Positions 15,106 to 23,968 of a DNA stretch of 64,000 bases are shown here, one piece after another. Origin of the DNA: an uncultured Marvinbryantia sp. (GTDB lineage Bacteria; Bacillota; Clostridia; Lachnospirales; Lachnospiraceae); assembly GCF_905201705.1 (NCBI RefSeq), contig NZ_CAJKOX010000005.1, positions 1 to 64,000 of the forward strand. Direction: 5' to 3'. How positions within the stretch are numbered: the stretch's first letter is position 1; each line of letters begins with the position of its first letter. The translations under genes were made by a program, and so were the position numbers. The notes beneath the pieces are model-generated. The model was not told the DNA's origin and ran no database searches. It worked only from the letters and a program-made list of their open reading frames with translations.

Positions 15106-15512
15106 CGCAAAACTGCGTTCGGGTTCTTTTATTTCTCTTTTCTATAGTTTTCGCCGCCGTCATACCGTGCGTTTTAAAACCATGTGACGGCAGCCGTCAA
15201 TCGGCATAATTTCCGTGCTTACTCCGTATACTTCCCGGATGTTTTCCTCTGTGATCACCTTTTCCGCCGAACCAAGGGAAAATATCTTTCCATCCTTCAG
15301 CATCAAAAACTGATCGCAGAACATTGCCGCCAGATTGAGATCATGGATTGAAATTACTACGGTAAGCTGTTCCTCCCCGGAAAGCTGTCTGACGATCTCC
15401 ATGGTATGAAGCTGGTTTTTCATATCCATGCTGCTGGTCGGTTCATCCAGCAGCAGGATCTGCGGCTGCTGCGCCAGCGCCCTTGCAATAAATACGCGCT
15501 GCCGCTCTCCGC
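15106..15512. repeat. Right copy of duplicated btuD 3' segment
   Basis: Counterpart of 10424-10650. This copy holds the intact btuD 3' part including the 180 bp (15250-15429) missing from the left copy. It begins in the middle of the ancestral terminator hairpin, so btuD here has lost one arm of its terminator stem. Confidence 0.9.
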
Positions 15513-15927
15513 CGCTCAGCTCTGTAATTTTTGTAAACGCATACCGCTCCAGCTCCATCTTCTCGATCAGCTCATATACCAGCTCCTTGTCCTTTTTTCC
15601 CGGATTAAAGCGGACAAACGGCATCCTCCCCATCATGACCGCATCCACCACACGGACCGGAAAAATATTGCCCATATGCTGCGGTACATACGCCACATAC
15701 TTTGCGCGCTTCCCGACCGGCATTTCAAAGAGATTCTCTCCATCCACACAGCTTTTTCCCGCAAAAGGCTCCAGAATGCTGCACAGTGACTTTAACAGCG
15801 TGGTCTTCCCGGTTCCATTCTGCCCAAGCAGTGCCATCACACTGCCCGTAGCAACGGAAAAAGAGATATCATCTAGGATCAGCCGCTTTCCGTAGCGAAA
15901 CGAAATATTCTCCACTTTCAGACTCAT
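15160..15927 (-). CDS. btuD: Corrinoid ABC transporter ATP-binding protein
   Basis: 255 residues of the FecE/BtuD/FhuC class. It powers uptake through the membrane partner encoded upstream. Motifs: Walker A GQNGTGKTTLLKS, Q-loop YVPQHMGN, signature LSGGERQRVFIARAL, Walker B ILLLDEPTSSMD and switch His ISIHDLNLA. The family sequence alone would suggest iron-siderophore or vitamin B12 substrates; the cobalamin riboswitch upstream of the operon favours corrinoids. The start overlaps the btuC stop by 4 bp. Its terminator has been split by the island boundary at 15106. Confidence 0.88.
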   Translation of the reverse strand: MSLKVENISFRYGKRLILDDISFSVATGSVMALLGQNGTGKTTLLKSLCSILEPFAGKSCVDGENLFEMPVGKRAKYVAYVPQHMGNIFPVRVVDAVMMGRMPFVRFNPGKKDKELVYELIEKMELERYAFTKITELSGGERQRVFIARALAQQPQILLLDEPTSSMDMKNQLHTMEIVRQLSGEEQLTVVISIHDLNLAAMFCDQFLMLKDGKIFSLGSAEKVITEENIREVYGVSTEIMPIDGCRHMVLKRTV

Positions 15928-16979
15928 TGGAAATACCCCTTTCGTTTTGATAAAATCAAATTGATAAAGATCGGGACGCCCAAAAATGAAATGATGATTC
16001 CAACCGGGATCGTGACCGGCGCCAGAATCAGCCGCCCGATCGTATCGGCAACCAACATCAGAATCGCGCCCGTCACTGCCGAAAACGGCAGCAGATAGCG
16101 ATGATCATTTCCGATGATCATGCGTGCGATATGCGGTCCTGCCAGACCGACAAATCCGATCACACCGGTAAAGCTGATCACCGCAGCCGTCATCAGCACA
16201 GAAAGGATCCCCACCTGCACGCGCACAGCTTCCACACGGATACCCAGAGATTTCGCCACCTCGTCGTCCCCGGAGGACATTACATTCAGCGCAGGAGCAT
16301 GAAAATAAAGCAGGATCAGACAAACAAGTACTACCACAGCTACCGTTCCCGCTTCCTGCCACTGCGCGCCGTTCAAAGACCCGAACGCCCACTGCACTAC
16401 CTGCGCCAGCTTATGTTCGCTGGCAAAAAATTCAATGGTTGAGGTAGCTGCGCTAAACAGGTAATTCAGCGCAATTCCCGTCAGAACGATCGCTTCCGGT
16501 CCCATTCCGACCTTGAGAGAGATCATGTATACCAGCACCGTACATCCCATTGCCCATATAAATGCGTTCAGCACGATACCGGCTTCTGTACCGGCAAACA
16601 GCCCCATGCCAAACACGATAGAAAGCGATGCGCCAAATGCCGCCGCGTTGGAAATACCAATAGTAAAGGGGCTGACCAGAGAATTTCTCGTCACTCCCTG
16701 CATCGCCGCTCCGGATACGGAAAGTCCGAAGCCTGCGAGCACCGCCATCACAACCCTTGGGAGCCGCAGGAAAAGGATCACCTTTTCCTGCTTGCCCGGT
16801 TCCTCACCCCGCAGCCAGCCGGCCGCCGCTCTGCACACATCCGCCACGCTGGTATCCGCCGCGCCCATCGCCGTAAATACCAGAGCCAGAATGACTGTCA
16901 ATATCAGACACAAAATGATCAGCAGCCAGTTTCTGCGCGCAGAAACCTCGTACCGCTTTGCAATTTCTTTTCCGCTCAT
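15924..16979 (-). CDS. btuC: Corrinoid ABC transporter permease (FecCD family)
   Basis: 351 residues with about ten hydrophobic segments after a short cytoplasmic N-terminus. Family motifs include GAAMQGVTRNSLVSPFTIGI, GPEAIVLTGIALNY and GFVGLAGPHIARMIIG near the ATPase contact loop, as in BtuC/FecCD permeases. It forms the membrane channel of the importer. It overlaps both neighbours by 4 bp (ATGA junctions), so the three subunits are translationally coupled. Confidence 0.9.
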   Translation of the reverse strand: MSGKEIAKRYEVSARRNWLLIILCLILTVILALVFTAMGAADTSVADVCRAAAGWLRGEEPGKQEKVILFLRLPRVVMAVLAGFGLSVSGAAMQGVTRNSLVSPFTIGISNAAAFGASLSIVFGMGLFAGTEAGIVLNAFIWAMGCTVLVYMISLKVGMGPEAIVLTGIALNYLFSAATSTIEFFASEHKLAQVVQWAFGSLNGAQWQEAGTVAVVVLVCLILLYFHAPALNVMSSGDDEVAKSLGIRVEAVRVQVGILSVLMTAAVISFTGVIGFVGLAGPHIARMIIGNDHRYLLPFSAVTGAILMLVADTIGRLILAPVTIPVGIIISFLGVPIFINLILSKRKGYFQ

Positions 16980-18055
16980 TGCTTCAGCTCAGATGCGCTG
17001 TAGAAGTGTCCCTCCACGTTTTCAAACCCCTGGAAGTCCTCCATCCATGCGCGGAATACCTCGTCCGGATCCAGATCCGGCAGCAGATCCGGATAGAGCA
17101 TCTTTGCCACATACATCGTTCCTACCAGCTTGCAGGCGCCGCCGTGGCTGAACTGTGTCATAAAATAAATATCATCATTCTTCACCGCGGTGATCTCATC
17201 CCATCCCGCACGGGAAATCAGATTCTCGTAGCAGTTAATAAAGTCCTCTTTTGTCGGCGGCTCGTATAAACCGGTGCCTGCATTTGCCTTTTCCGGCGTG
17301 ATCAGCTTAATGATCACATCCGGGTCGCGCACGATCACTTCCTCCGGATCTACGTCACTCTTGGAGATATTTTCAAAATCTGTCGCAAAAATATTTTCTC
17401 CGCCGGCATAGGCAATCATATCGTAGAAGAAATCTCCCGGCAGGGTCGTATTATAATCGGTAGTCGATTCAAAATAAACCGTCTTTTTCTCCTGCCCCTC
17501 CAGCTGCGTGTTGATGTACTCCAGCTTGTCATTAAAGTAATTGTAGAACTCCTGCGCCGATTCCTCGACATCAAACATTTTTCCAATGTTCTCTACCTGA
17601 TTTTTAAAATCCGACGTATCGTATCCCGAAATCACAAAAACCTTGATCCCAAACGGCTCCAGCTGTCCCTCTGCCTCTTCATAGGAACCGTTGTCCGGCA
17701 GAATAAGTACATCCGGGTCCAGCTCCGCAATCTTTTCATAGTTCAGCTCGGTCTGGCTCTTTCCGATAACATTGTCCGGGTCAAACATCCCCCAGTATTC
17801 TCTGTCCTGCGCCGTATTGCTATCCACTGAAATAATGTGATCGATCGCTCCGCACGCACGGATCAGTTCGCTGTTGTAGCGGTTCGCCACCACGCACGTA
17901 GATACCGGATACGGCAGTTCCACCTCTCTGCCCGCATTGTCCGTAAGGGTAATTGTCTCCTTGTTCTCTGCTTCTTCTGCGCTTACTCCCGCAAACACTG
18001 CTGCCGAAAGAAATGTGCAGCAAAGCAGTGCTGCCAGTTTTTTCATGTGCTTCAT
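16976..18055 (-). CDS. btuF: Corrinoid ABC transporter substrate-binding protein
   Basis: 359 residues of the periplasmic-binding (TroA/BtuF) superfamily. A signal peptide (KKLAALLCCTFLSAAVFAGVSA) leads to two lobes; the N-lobe begins TITLTDNAGREVELPYPV and continues with LDPDVLILPD. The start is the ATG at 18055, nine bases after GGAG; the frame stays open further upstream, but that part lies in the leader RNA. First gene of the btuFCD operon, preceded by a cobalamin riboswitch and terminator, so expression should drop when B12 is plentiful. Substrate assignment rests on the riboswitch. Confidence 0.88.
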   Translation of the reverse strand: MKHMKKLAALLCCTFLSAAVFAGVSAEEAENKETITLTDNAGREVELPYPVSTCVVANRYNSELIRACGAIDHIISVDSNTAQDREYWGMFDPDNVIGKSQTELNYEKIAELDPDVLILPDNGSYEEAEGQLEPFGIKVFVISGYDTSDFKNQVENIGKMFDVEESAQEFYNYFNDKLEYINTQLEGQEKKTVYFESTTDYNTTLPGDFFYDMIAYAGGENIFATDFENISKSDVDPEEVIVRDPDVIIKLITPEKANAGTGLYEPPTKEDFINCYENLISRAGWDEITAVKNDDIYFMTQFSHGGACKLVGTMYVAKMLYPDLLPDLDPDEVFRAWMEDFQGFENVEGHFYSASELKQ

Positions 18056-18164
18056 ACTTTTTCTCCTTTGCTTTTTTATTTTAGTCAAATACCCTGCAGC
18101 AAGCTGCGGGGCACGACCTGCTTGTTCTTTCCGCCCAGGGGGCGGCGTATTTGACCCTCGCGGG

Positions 18165-18203
18165 AATAAAAAAAGAGACCTTTCCAAGATCGAAAAAGTC
18201 TCC
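18165..18203 (-). terminator. Riboswitch-controlled terminator before btuF
   Basis: On the minus strand GAGAC (18198-18202) pairs with GTCTC near 18174-18179, with additional T/A pairs, followed by TTTTTTTATT. It sits between the riboswitch and btuF and is probably the expression platform. Confidence 0.65.
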
Positions 18204-18261
18204 TGCCGTTTCAGTTGCAACAGCTTTCTTTCCCCTTGCCCGGAAATACTTCTGCATATTA

Positions 18262-18424
18262 TAAAGGCAGGTCTCCTGACTTCTGCTTCATCCGCAAAAC
18301 ACCTTCCCGCCAAAGGCAGTGGTTCCTTCGTTTCTTGTCCGCAATTACAGTAGTGGCTGCTGTGGGGGATTTTCACCCCGCTTCCCTTTTCATCAGATCC
18401 TCATCTGAACCCTTATAAAGATTT
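18262..18424 (-). promoter_or_regulatory. Cobalamin riboswitch
   Basis: The minus strand shows the B12 box AGTCAGGAGACCTGCC (18266-18281), the segment GGGAAGCGGGGTGAAAATCC, and CAGCAGCCACTACTGTAAT, all conserved pieces of the adenosylcobalamin/cobalamin aptamer in the correct order. It lies about 200 bases upstream of btuF, with an intrinsic terminator between. Binding of a cobalamin should promote termination and reduce importer synthesis. Confidence 0.93.
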
Positions 18425-18465
18425 TTATTTATTTGTTAAAACTATAACATTTTCTGCCAGATGTG

Positions 18466-19428
18466 TCAAGCAGATCCCGAAGCATTGGCTGCCCGCTCCT
18501 CAAGCCACTTTTGCGCGCCCGCAACAGGCTCTTTTGATGCCGGAAAAATTTCCGCGCGCCCGTCCATCGCCTTCTGGACCCTTTTCTCCAGTAAGTCCAG
18601 ATATGTCCGGTTCGCCGCCTTTGTGTGGACAGAGCCGGTAAGTACAACCGGGATCTGCGCCTGTGCAAAGCCAAGCTTGCGGCAGACCACGCTGATATTT
18701 TCTGCCGCGCAGTCCGTCATTTCCTCTGCCAGAGTCTGCGCGTCCTCATCCTTTTGTTCCAACGCCGCAAAGAACAGCTCCACCGCTGCTCTTGCCGCCT
18801 CCGGATGCTCTGTCGGATCCTTCAGAAGCGTCAGCGAATCAAGAATGTCCTCCTCGCTCCGGCATCCGAATTTCTGCTGATACGCCGCCGTCAGATACGT
18901 ATTCTCCCCATGCAGGAAAAGGCGCTGATACACCGCCCGGAAAAGGTGCACGGCAATCCATCTGCCGCCTCCGGCATCCCCGGACCACTCATCCAGTCCG
19001 GCGCTCTTTATCATCCTGCTCTCTTCACTGATCCCGCAGCAGCATACGCCTGTCCCGCAGTTATAGGCGATTCCCCAGCCATTGCACTCCGCCTTTACAG
19101 GCAGGAAGCCATCGTTGCACACCAGGAACCGCGTAAGCCCGATATCCCGCAGGCAGCGCTCAATATTTATCTGATCTGTGCGGCTGTCAACACCGGACAA
19201 CCCCGCCACCGTATCCGTAATATCACCGATCTGCAGCCCTCTTCGCCCAAGCAGGTCAGCGATCGCGCTCCTCAGCTCACGCGCCGTATCCTCCCATCCG
19301 CCCGGCAGGAAATCATGATTCACGCATCCGCCCAGGCAGCGCTCCGCCGCCCGGAATTGTCCGTCAAGCAGACGATACTCCGTTTTCGTTCCCCCGCCGT
19401 CGATCGCAAGATACCACGCATTTTTCAT
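18466..19428 (-). CDS. BadF/BadG/BcrA/BcrD-family ATPase, probable sugar kinase
   Basis: 320 residues with the ASKHA fold: phosphate-1 loop AIDGGGTKTEYRL at the N-terminus, phosphate-2 region NCGTGVCCCG (about 124-133) and the GDAGGGRW motif near 150. This set is shared with N-acetylglucosamine kinases of the BadF family. The gene is the last of the sugar-import operon and overlaps the permease stop by 4 bp, so it probably phosphorylates the imported sugar. Which sugar is unknown. Confidence 0.8.
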   Translation of the reverse strand: MKNAWYLAIDGGGTKTEYRLLDGQFRAAERCLGGCVNHDFLPGGWEDTARELRSAIADLLGRRGLQIGDITDTVAGLSGVDSRTDQINIERCLRDIGLTRFLVCNDGFLPVKAECNGWGIAYNCGTGVCCCGISEESRMIKSAGLDEWSGDAGGGRWIAVHLFRAVYQRLFLHGENTYLTAAYQQKFGCRSEEDILDSLTLLKDPTEHPEAARAAVELFFAALEQKDEDAQTLAEEMTDCAAENISVVCRKLGFAQAQIPVVLTGSVHTKAANRTYLDLLEKRVQKAMDGRAEIFPASKEPVAGAQKWLEERAANASGSA

Positions 19429-20390
19429 ACTGCCTCCGCCTTTCTTTTCTGCGCATAATTATCCGCCCAGAGAATCAGCAAAATAATGATGCCCTTGCAC
19501 ACCTGCTGAATGTAAGCGCTGATGCCGAGCATATTCATGCAGTTCTCCAGAAGCTGTATTGCAAGCAGGCCCACAAAGGACTGCCCGATCCCGCCGACGC
19601 CGCCTGCAAAAGAAGTGCCGCCTACCACACAGCCGCAGTTCACAGACAGCGCGGTGCTGTCTCCGTAAATGGACGAGCCGGTGTTCAGCCGTGAGGAGAG
19701 CAGTACGCCGCAGAAAGCGGCCATCGCCCCGCAGATCACAAAGGTCATCCACTTTATTTTTTCCGCCTTGATGCCGGATTGCGCGGCTACGTTATAATCG
19801 CCGCCGATCGCATAGCAGTTTCTGCCAAAAGAAGTAAACCGCAGAATGCAGAAAAAGAGCACCAGCATCACCAGCATGATAATGATCAGATTCGGTATCC
19901 CGGCGATCAGCTTTCCGTTGGCAATTTTCATGAACGACAGATTTTTTGCCGGAACCGGATGCGCGTCGGTAATCTGCTGGGCAATGCCTTTGAGCAGCAT
20001 TCCCATGCCGAGCGTGATGATAAACGGCTCCGTTTTCTGCCGTACGACCAGAAAGCCATTGACAAAACCAACCAGCGCCCCGCAGGCAACCGCCGCCAGG
20101 ATCGCCGCCCACAGCGGCATATAATCCATCAGCTTAATCGTGATAATTCCCGAAAGGCTCATCATCGAACCAATTGAAAAATCTACGCCGCCGCAGATGA
20201 TCACCAGCGTCACTCCAAAGGCAAGCATCTCCAGGATCGCCGCCGAATTCAGCATATCAAGAAGATTATACGTCGTGTAAAATCTGGTGTCAAAGAAAAT
20301 CATCAAAAACAGCATCAAAAGAATCGCCGTCAGCGCCTTTTGTTTTTCCATTACTTTACAGATTTTTCTCCATACGTGCATTCGTCCCAC
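19425..20390 (-). CDS. Sugar ABC transporter permease (RbsC family), second
   Basis: 321 residues, eight or more hydrophobic segments. Family hallmark GVDFSIGSMMSLSG near residue 67 and GRNCYAIGGDYNVAAQSGI, which contacts the ATPase. It pairs with the similar permease encoded just upstream to make a heterodimeric channel. Downstream it overlaps the kinase start. Confidence 0.9.
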   Translation of the reverse strand: MGRMHVWRKICKVMEKQKALTAILLMLFLMIFFDTRFYTTYNLLDMLNSAAILEMLAFGVTLVIICGGVDFSIGSMMSLSGIITIKLMDYMPLWAAILAAVACGALVGFVNGFLVVRQKTEPFIITLGMGMLLKGIAQQITDAHPVPAKNLSFMKIANGKLIAGIPNLIIIMLVMLVLFFCILRFTSFGRNCYAIGGDYNVAAQSGIKAEKIKWMTFVICGAMAAFCGVLLSSRLNTGSSIYGDSTALSVNCGCVVGGTSFAGGVGGIGQSFVGLLAIQLLENCMNMLGISAYIQQVCKGIIILLILWADNYAQKRKAEAV

Positions 20391-20391
20391 C

Positions 20392-21354
20392 TCACTTTGT
20401 TCTGCGTCGGTCTATCCAGATAGCAATAATCAGGATGATGCCCTCGCACACCGACTGGATATAGGTTGATACGCCAAGTAAATTCAGACAGTTGGAAAGC
20501 AGTGTCACAAGCATAACGCCGAGCATGGTGCGGATCACACTGCCGCGGCCGCCCGAAAGCGAAGTACCGCCCACTACCACTGCAAGGATCGCGTTCGTCT
20601 CATAGTTTGCGCCCATCAGCGGCGATGCCGTGGTCGTACGCGAAAACAGCACGATCGCGCCAAATGCCGACAGCACGCCGGACAGCACATAGACAAGCGC
20701 TACCCGCCGCTTCACCGGAATGCCAACCATATCCGCCGCTGTAATATTGGCTCCCGTAAGCTGGATCTCCCGCCCGGTCTGTGTCCGGTTCAGAAAAAGA
20801 TGCAGCGCAAACATCAGCGCAAAAAACAGCAGGAAGGATACCGGAATAAAACCGACCTTGCCGGAACCAATGCCACGCAGCAGCGTCACCGAAGAATTCA
20901 GGTGAGACATATGCTGCGTTGCTCCGCCCGTGTACAGAAGTGCCGCAGCGCTGTACACCGCGCTGAGCGCGTAGCTCATAAACAGAGCCTTCGCCTGCGT
21001 CAGCGCCCCGCAGCTTATTACCGCAAGCGCATTTATAAGCCCCATCAGCGCACCCGCAAGCAAGCCTGCAAGCAGCGCGCCCGTCTGTCCAAGCACGTCG
21101 ATCATGGAAATTGTAAACACCGCGGAAAGAGATACGATTCCCGCCACCGAAAGATCAATATAACCGCCGATGATAGCGATCGTCATCCCAAGCGCCACAA
21201 AGCTCAGCGGTCCAAACTGGTTCAAAAGATTTCCAAGGTTCGCCACGGTGAGAAATTTCGGTTCCATCAGAGCCGTCACTGCCGCCAGGATCACGATCGT
21301 CACCAGGACCAGATTTTCCTGCAAAAACGAATTCGCGCGTGTTTTTGTATTCAC
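20392..21354 (-). CDS. Sugar ABC transporter permease (RbsC family), first
   Basis: 320 residues. Similar layout to its neighbour, with GGYIDLSVAGIVSLSAV near residue 64 and GREIQLTGANITAADMVGI in the cytoplasmic coupling loop. One base separates its stop from the start of the second permease. Two distinct permeases are usual in CUT2 importers for sugars with variant specificity. Confidence 0.9.
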   Translation of the reverse strand: MNTKTRANSFLQENLVLVTIVILAAVTALMEPKFLTVANLGNLLNQFGPLSFVALGMTIAIIGGYIDLSVAGIVSLSAVFTISMIDVLGQTGALLAGLLAGALMGLINALAVISCGALTQAKALFMSYALSAVYSAAALLYTGGATQHMSHLNSSVTLLRGIGSGKVGFIPVSFLLFFALMFALHLFLNRTQTGREIQLTGANITAADMVGIPVKRRVALVYVLSGVLSAFGAIVLFSRTTTASPLMGANYETNAILAVVVGGTSLSGGRGSVIRTMLGVMLVTLLSNCLNLLGVSTYIQSVCEGIILIIAIWIDRRRTK

Positions 21355-21370
21355 AGCCTTTCCTCCTCTC

Positions 21371-22855
21371 TCAGCCGATCGCCATATTCATGATTTCCTG
21401 CGCCGAGGTCTGCTCCGGGTCAAATTCCCCGGTAATGCGCCCATTCGCGATCGTCAGCACGCGGTTGCTCATATTCAGCACCTCCGGCAGCTCCGATGAG
21501 ATCAGGATGATCGAGCTTCCTGCCTCCACCGTCTTTTTCATCAGCATATAGATCTCGTATTTTGCACCCACGTCAATCCCCCGCGTCGGCTCGTCCAGGA
21601 TGAGGATGCGCGGACTCGTCTCCAGCCAGCGCCCGATAATGCACTTCTGCTGGTTTCCGCCGGACAGCTCCACAACCGGCGTCTGCGCAGAAGAGGTCTT
21701 GATCAGCAGCTCCTCTATCTGCCGCTGCGCCATCTGACGCTCCTTTCCTCTCGACAGAAAAACACCCTTTTTCACCTTCGGCAGATTCGCCATGGAAATA
21801 TTCGCCTCCACGGAAAACGGCAGCACCAGCCCCTGCTGCTTCCGGTCCTCCGGCACAAACGCCATTCCGTACTTTTTTCCATCCTGCGGGCATGTAATAT
21901 TCACAGTCTCCCCGTCGATCCGGATTTCCTTCTGCTTTGCCTTATCCGCCCCGTAAATCGCCCGCACGATCTCCGTTCTTCCTGCGCCGACAAGACCGAC
22001 CAGACCAAGGATCTCCCCTTTATTCAGCGTAAAGGAAATATCTTTAAGCTTTCTCGTATTTAAATGCTCCACCCTCATCAGCGGTCCGCCAACACAGTGG
22101 GGCCGTTCCGGGTATTCATTCTCAATGGTCCTGCCCACCATCATACTTACCATGTCCCGGCGGCTGAGCTCCCCGGCAGGACGCGTATCGATCACATGGC
22201 CGTCACGCATGACCGTCACATAATCGCAGTATTCAAAGATTTCATCCAGCTTGTGGCTGATGTAAATGATCGAGATCCCCTGCCCGCGCAGCTGCCGGAT
22301 GATCTCTCCCAGACTCGCAAGCTCCTCCTCCGTCAGACTGCTGGACGGCTCATCCATAATGATCAGCTTTGACTGAAAGGAAAGCGCCTTGGCAATCTCC
22401 ACCATCTGCTTTTCCGAGGTACTCAGCTCCGACACAAGTGTCCGCGTGCTGATGGACGAACCGATCCGTTCCAGAAGCTCCTTCGCCTTCTGGTGCGTTC
22501 CCCTCATGCCGCCCGCCTCTTTAAATCTTCCAAGAAAAATGTTTTCCCCTACCGTCATGGAATTTACCAGACTGAATTCCTGGTAAATAATGCTCAGTCC
22601 CATGCGCAGCGATTCCATCGGCGACGTCGTCTCCACTGTTTGCCCGTCAAACTGGATGCTCCCGGAATCCTTTGTATAAACGCCGGAGAGGATTTTCATC
22701 AGCGTCGACTTGCCTGCTCCGTTTTCTCCCACGATCCCATGAACAACCCCGCGGCGTATCTGCAGAGATACGTCATCCAGCGCTTTCACGCCCGGGAATG
22801 TTTTGCTTACCTCCCGGACGGATAGAATGAATTCCGAAGAAGGATTTTCTGTCAT
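21371..22855 (-). CDS. Sugar ABC transporter ATP-binding protein (RbsA/MglA family)
   Basis: 494 residues with two fused ATPase domains. The first has Walker A GENGAGKSTLMK, the CUT2-type signature ELSTSEKQMVEIAKAL and Walker B LIIMDEPSSSL. The second has the altered P-loop GLVGAGRTE (Arg for Lys), usual for this family, with signature LSGGNQQK and DEPTRGIDVG. The start is the ATG at 22855, eight bases after AGGAGG; an ATG at 22882 lacks such a site. It energises the two RbsC-type permeases. Confidence 0.92.
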   Translation of the reverse strand: MTENPSSEFILSVREVSKTFPGVKALDDVSLQIRRGVVHGIVGENGAGKSTLMKILSGVYTKDSGSIQFDGQTVETTSPMESLRMGLSIIYQEFSLVNSMTVGENIFLGRFKEAGGMRGTHQKAKELLERIGSSISTRTLVSELSTSEKQMVEIAKALSFQSKLIIMDEPSSSLTEEELASLGEIIRQLRGQGISIIYISHKLDEIFEYCDYVTVMRDGHVIDTRPAGELSRRDMVSMMVGRTIENEYPERPHCVGGPLMRVEHLNTRKLKDISFTLNKGEILGLVGLVGAGRTEIVRAIYGADKAKQKEIRIDGETVNITCPQDGKKYGMAFVPEDRKQQGLVLPFSVEANISMANLPKVKKGVFLSRGKERQMAQRQIEELLIKTSSAQTPVVELSGGNQQKCIIGRWLETSPRILILDEPTRGIDVGAKYEIYMLMKKTVEAGSSIILISSELPEVLNMSNRVLTIANGRITGEFDPEQTSAQEIMNMAIG

Positions 22856-22884
22856 AATGTCGTCCTCCTGCTCTATATGCAAAT

Positions 22885-22913
22885 GGATTGCCTGCTTTTT
22901 CGGCAGGCAATCC
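22885..22913 (-). other. Intercistronic stem-loop between binding-protein and ATPase genes
   Basis: A perfect 11-bp stem (GGATTGCCTGC at 22885-22895 with 22903-22913) with no T-run after it. In transport operons such hairpins commonly stabilise the upstream mRNA or slow transcription, giving more binding protein than membrane parts. Confidence 0.65.
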
Positions 22914-22933
22914 GCGGTGTACAGTTTCCCTCT

Positions 22934-23881
22934 TTACCACTCCGGATACGGCAGCTCATCCACATTTTCCGCCGTCACGATATCAAGCGGCACATAATTT
23001 TCTGCCTCATATTCCTCGCCGTCTGCCGCTTTGCGGATCGTTTCCAGTGCTTTCAGCGAAATGTTGACTACATTCTGGCTGATGCATACATTCTGTGTAC
23101 CCGCTTTCACCTGGTCAAATCCGCTTCTGCTCCCGTCGATCGCTACCACATAGGTGCCCTCAATGCCCGCATTTTTCAATGCCTCGATGCAGCCTGTTGC
23201 GCCGCCGTCCCAGTGGCAGAAGATACCCTGGATCTCATCGCCGTACTTTACGATCATATCCTCCGTGATCGCCATCGTCTCATTGGAGGACCAGCTGCTC
23301 GTCGCCTGATAATCCAGCACTTCAATGTTTGAACCTTCCAGCGCCGCATTGAAGCCGTCGTGCCTGCGCACCTGTGCGTCCGTTCCTGCCGTGCCGCCCA
23401 CCTCAAGAATCTTCGCGCCGTCCGGGAACTGCTCAATAAATGCCTGAGCTGCTTTTTCACCTGCTTCCGTGTCATCCACGCCCACAAAGATATCGCGGTA
23501 TTCGCGGTATTCCTCCGGGAGATCCGCAGAGTACATTGCTACGATCACGCCGTTCTCTTTCGCCTGCATAACCGCCGGGATCACCGCATTGATATCGCTC
23601 GGACAAAGAATGATCGCATCGAAGCCCTGTCCGATACAGTTCGTGATAGCGGAGGTTTCTGTCTGCGCATCGTATTTGCCGTCAAACGCCGTTACTTCCA
23701 TGTTGTAATCACCCTGGTTTTCCTCCATAATCTTATAGCCGTAGGCGTTCATCTCGTTCGACATAGAATTCGGTATGTACGCCACCTTCAGCGTCTCCGC
23801 CTCCTTCGCATAAGCGGTCAGCCCCATCGTCAGTACGCATCCGGCCGCCAGTGCAGCCAGCATTCCCTTTGTTCTTTTCAT
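22934..23881 (-). CDS. Sugar ABC transporter substrate-binding protein (RbsB family)
   Basis: 315 residues. A signal peptide ends near AYA at residue 25. The mature protein begins ETLKVAYIPNSMSNEMNAYG and has DAIILCPSDINAVIPAV and VVAIDGSRSGFDQV, typical of type I periplasmic binding proteins for pentoses or hexoses (CUT2). A Cys at position 14 is not in a good lipobox, so I favour a cleavable signal, though anchoring is possible. It is followed by a stem-loop and then the ATPase gene. Confidence 0.9.
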   Translation of the reverse strand: MKRTKGMLAALAAGCVLTMGLTAYAKEAETLKVAYIPNSMSNEMNAYGYKIMEENQGDYNMEVTAFDGKYDAQTETSAITNCIGQGFDAIILCPSDINAVIPAVMQAKENGVIVAMYSADLPEEYREYRDIFVGVDDTEAGEKAAQAFIEQFPDGAKILEVGGTAGTDAQVRRHDGFNAALEGSNIEVLDYQATSSWSSNETMAITEDMIVKYGDEIQGIFCHWDGGATGCIEALKNAGIEGTYVVAIDGSRSGFDQVKAGTQNVCISQNVVNISLKALETIRKAADGEEYEAENYVPLDIVTAENVDELPYPEW

Positions 23882-23968
23882 TGTAGTTCCTCCTTTAATA
23901 ATATATTTTTGTGCGGGTATCCCGCATTGTTGCCATAATTTTTGTTATATCACAGGCTTTCCCTTCTG

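Noticed and set aside
15160..18055. Siderophore importer assignment for the FecCD-type operon
   Set aside because: The family alone would allow it, but a clear cobalamin riboswitch controls the operon.
22934..23881. Lipoprotein call for the RbsB-like protein based on Cys14
   Set aside because: The residues before the Cys do not make a good lipobox and a clear AYA cleavage site follows.
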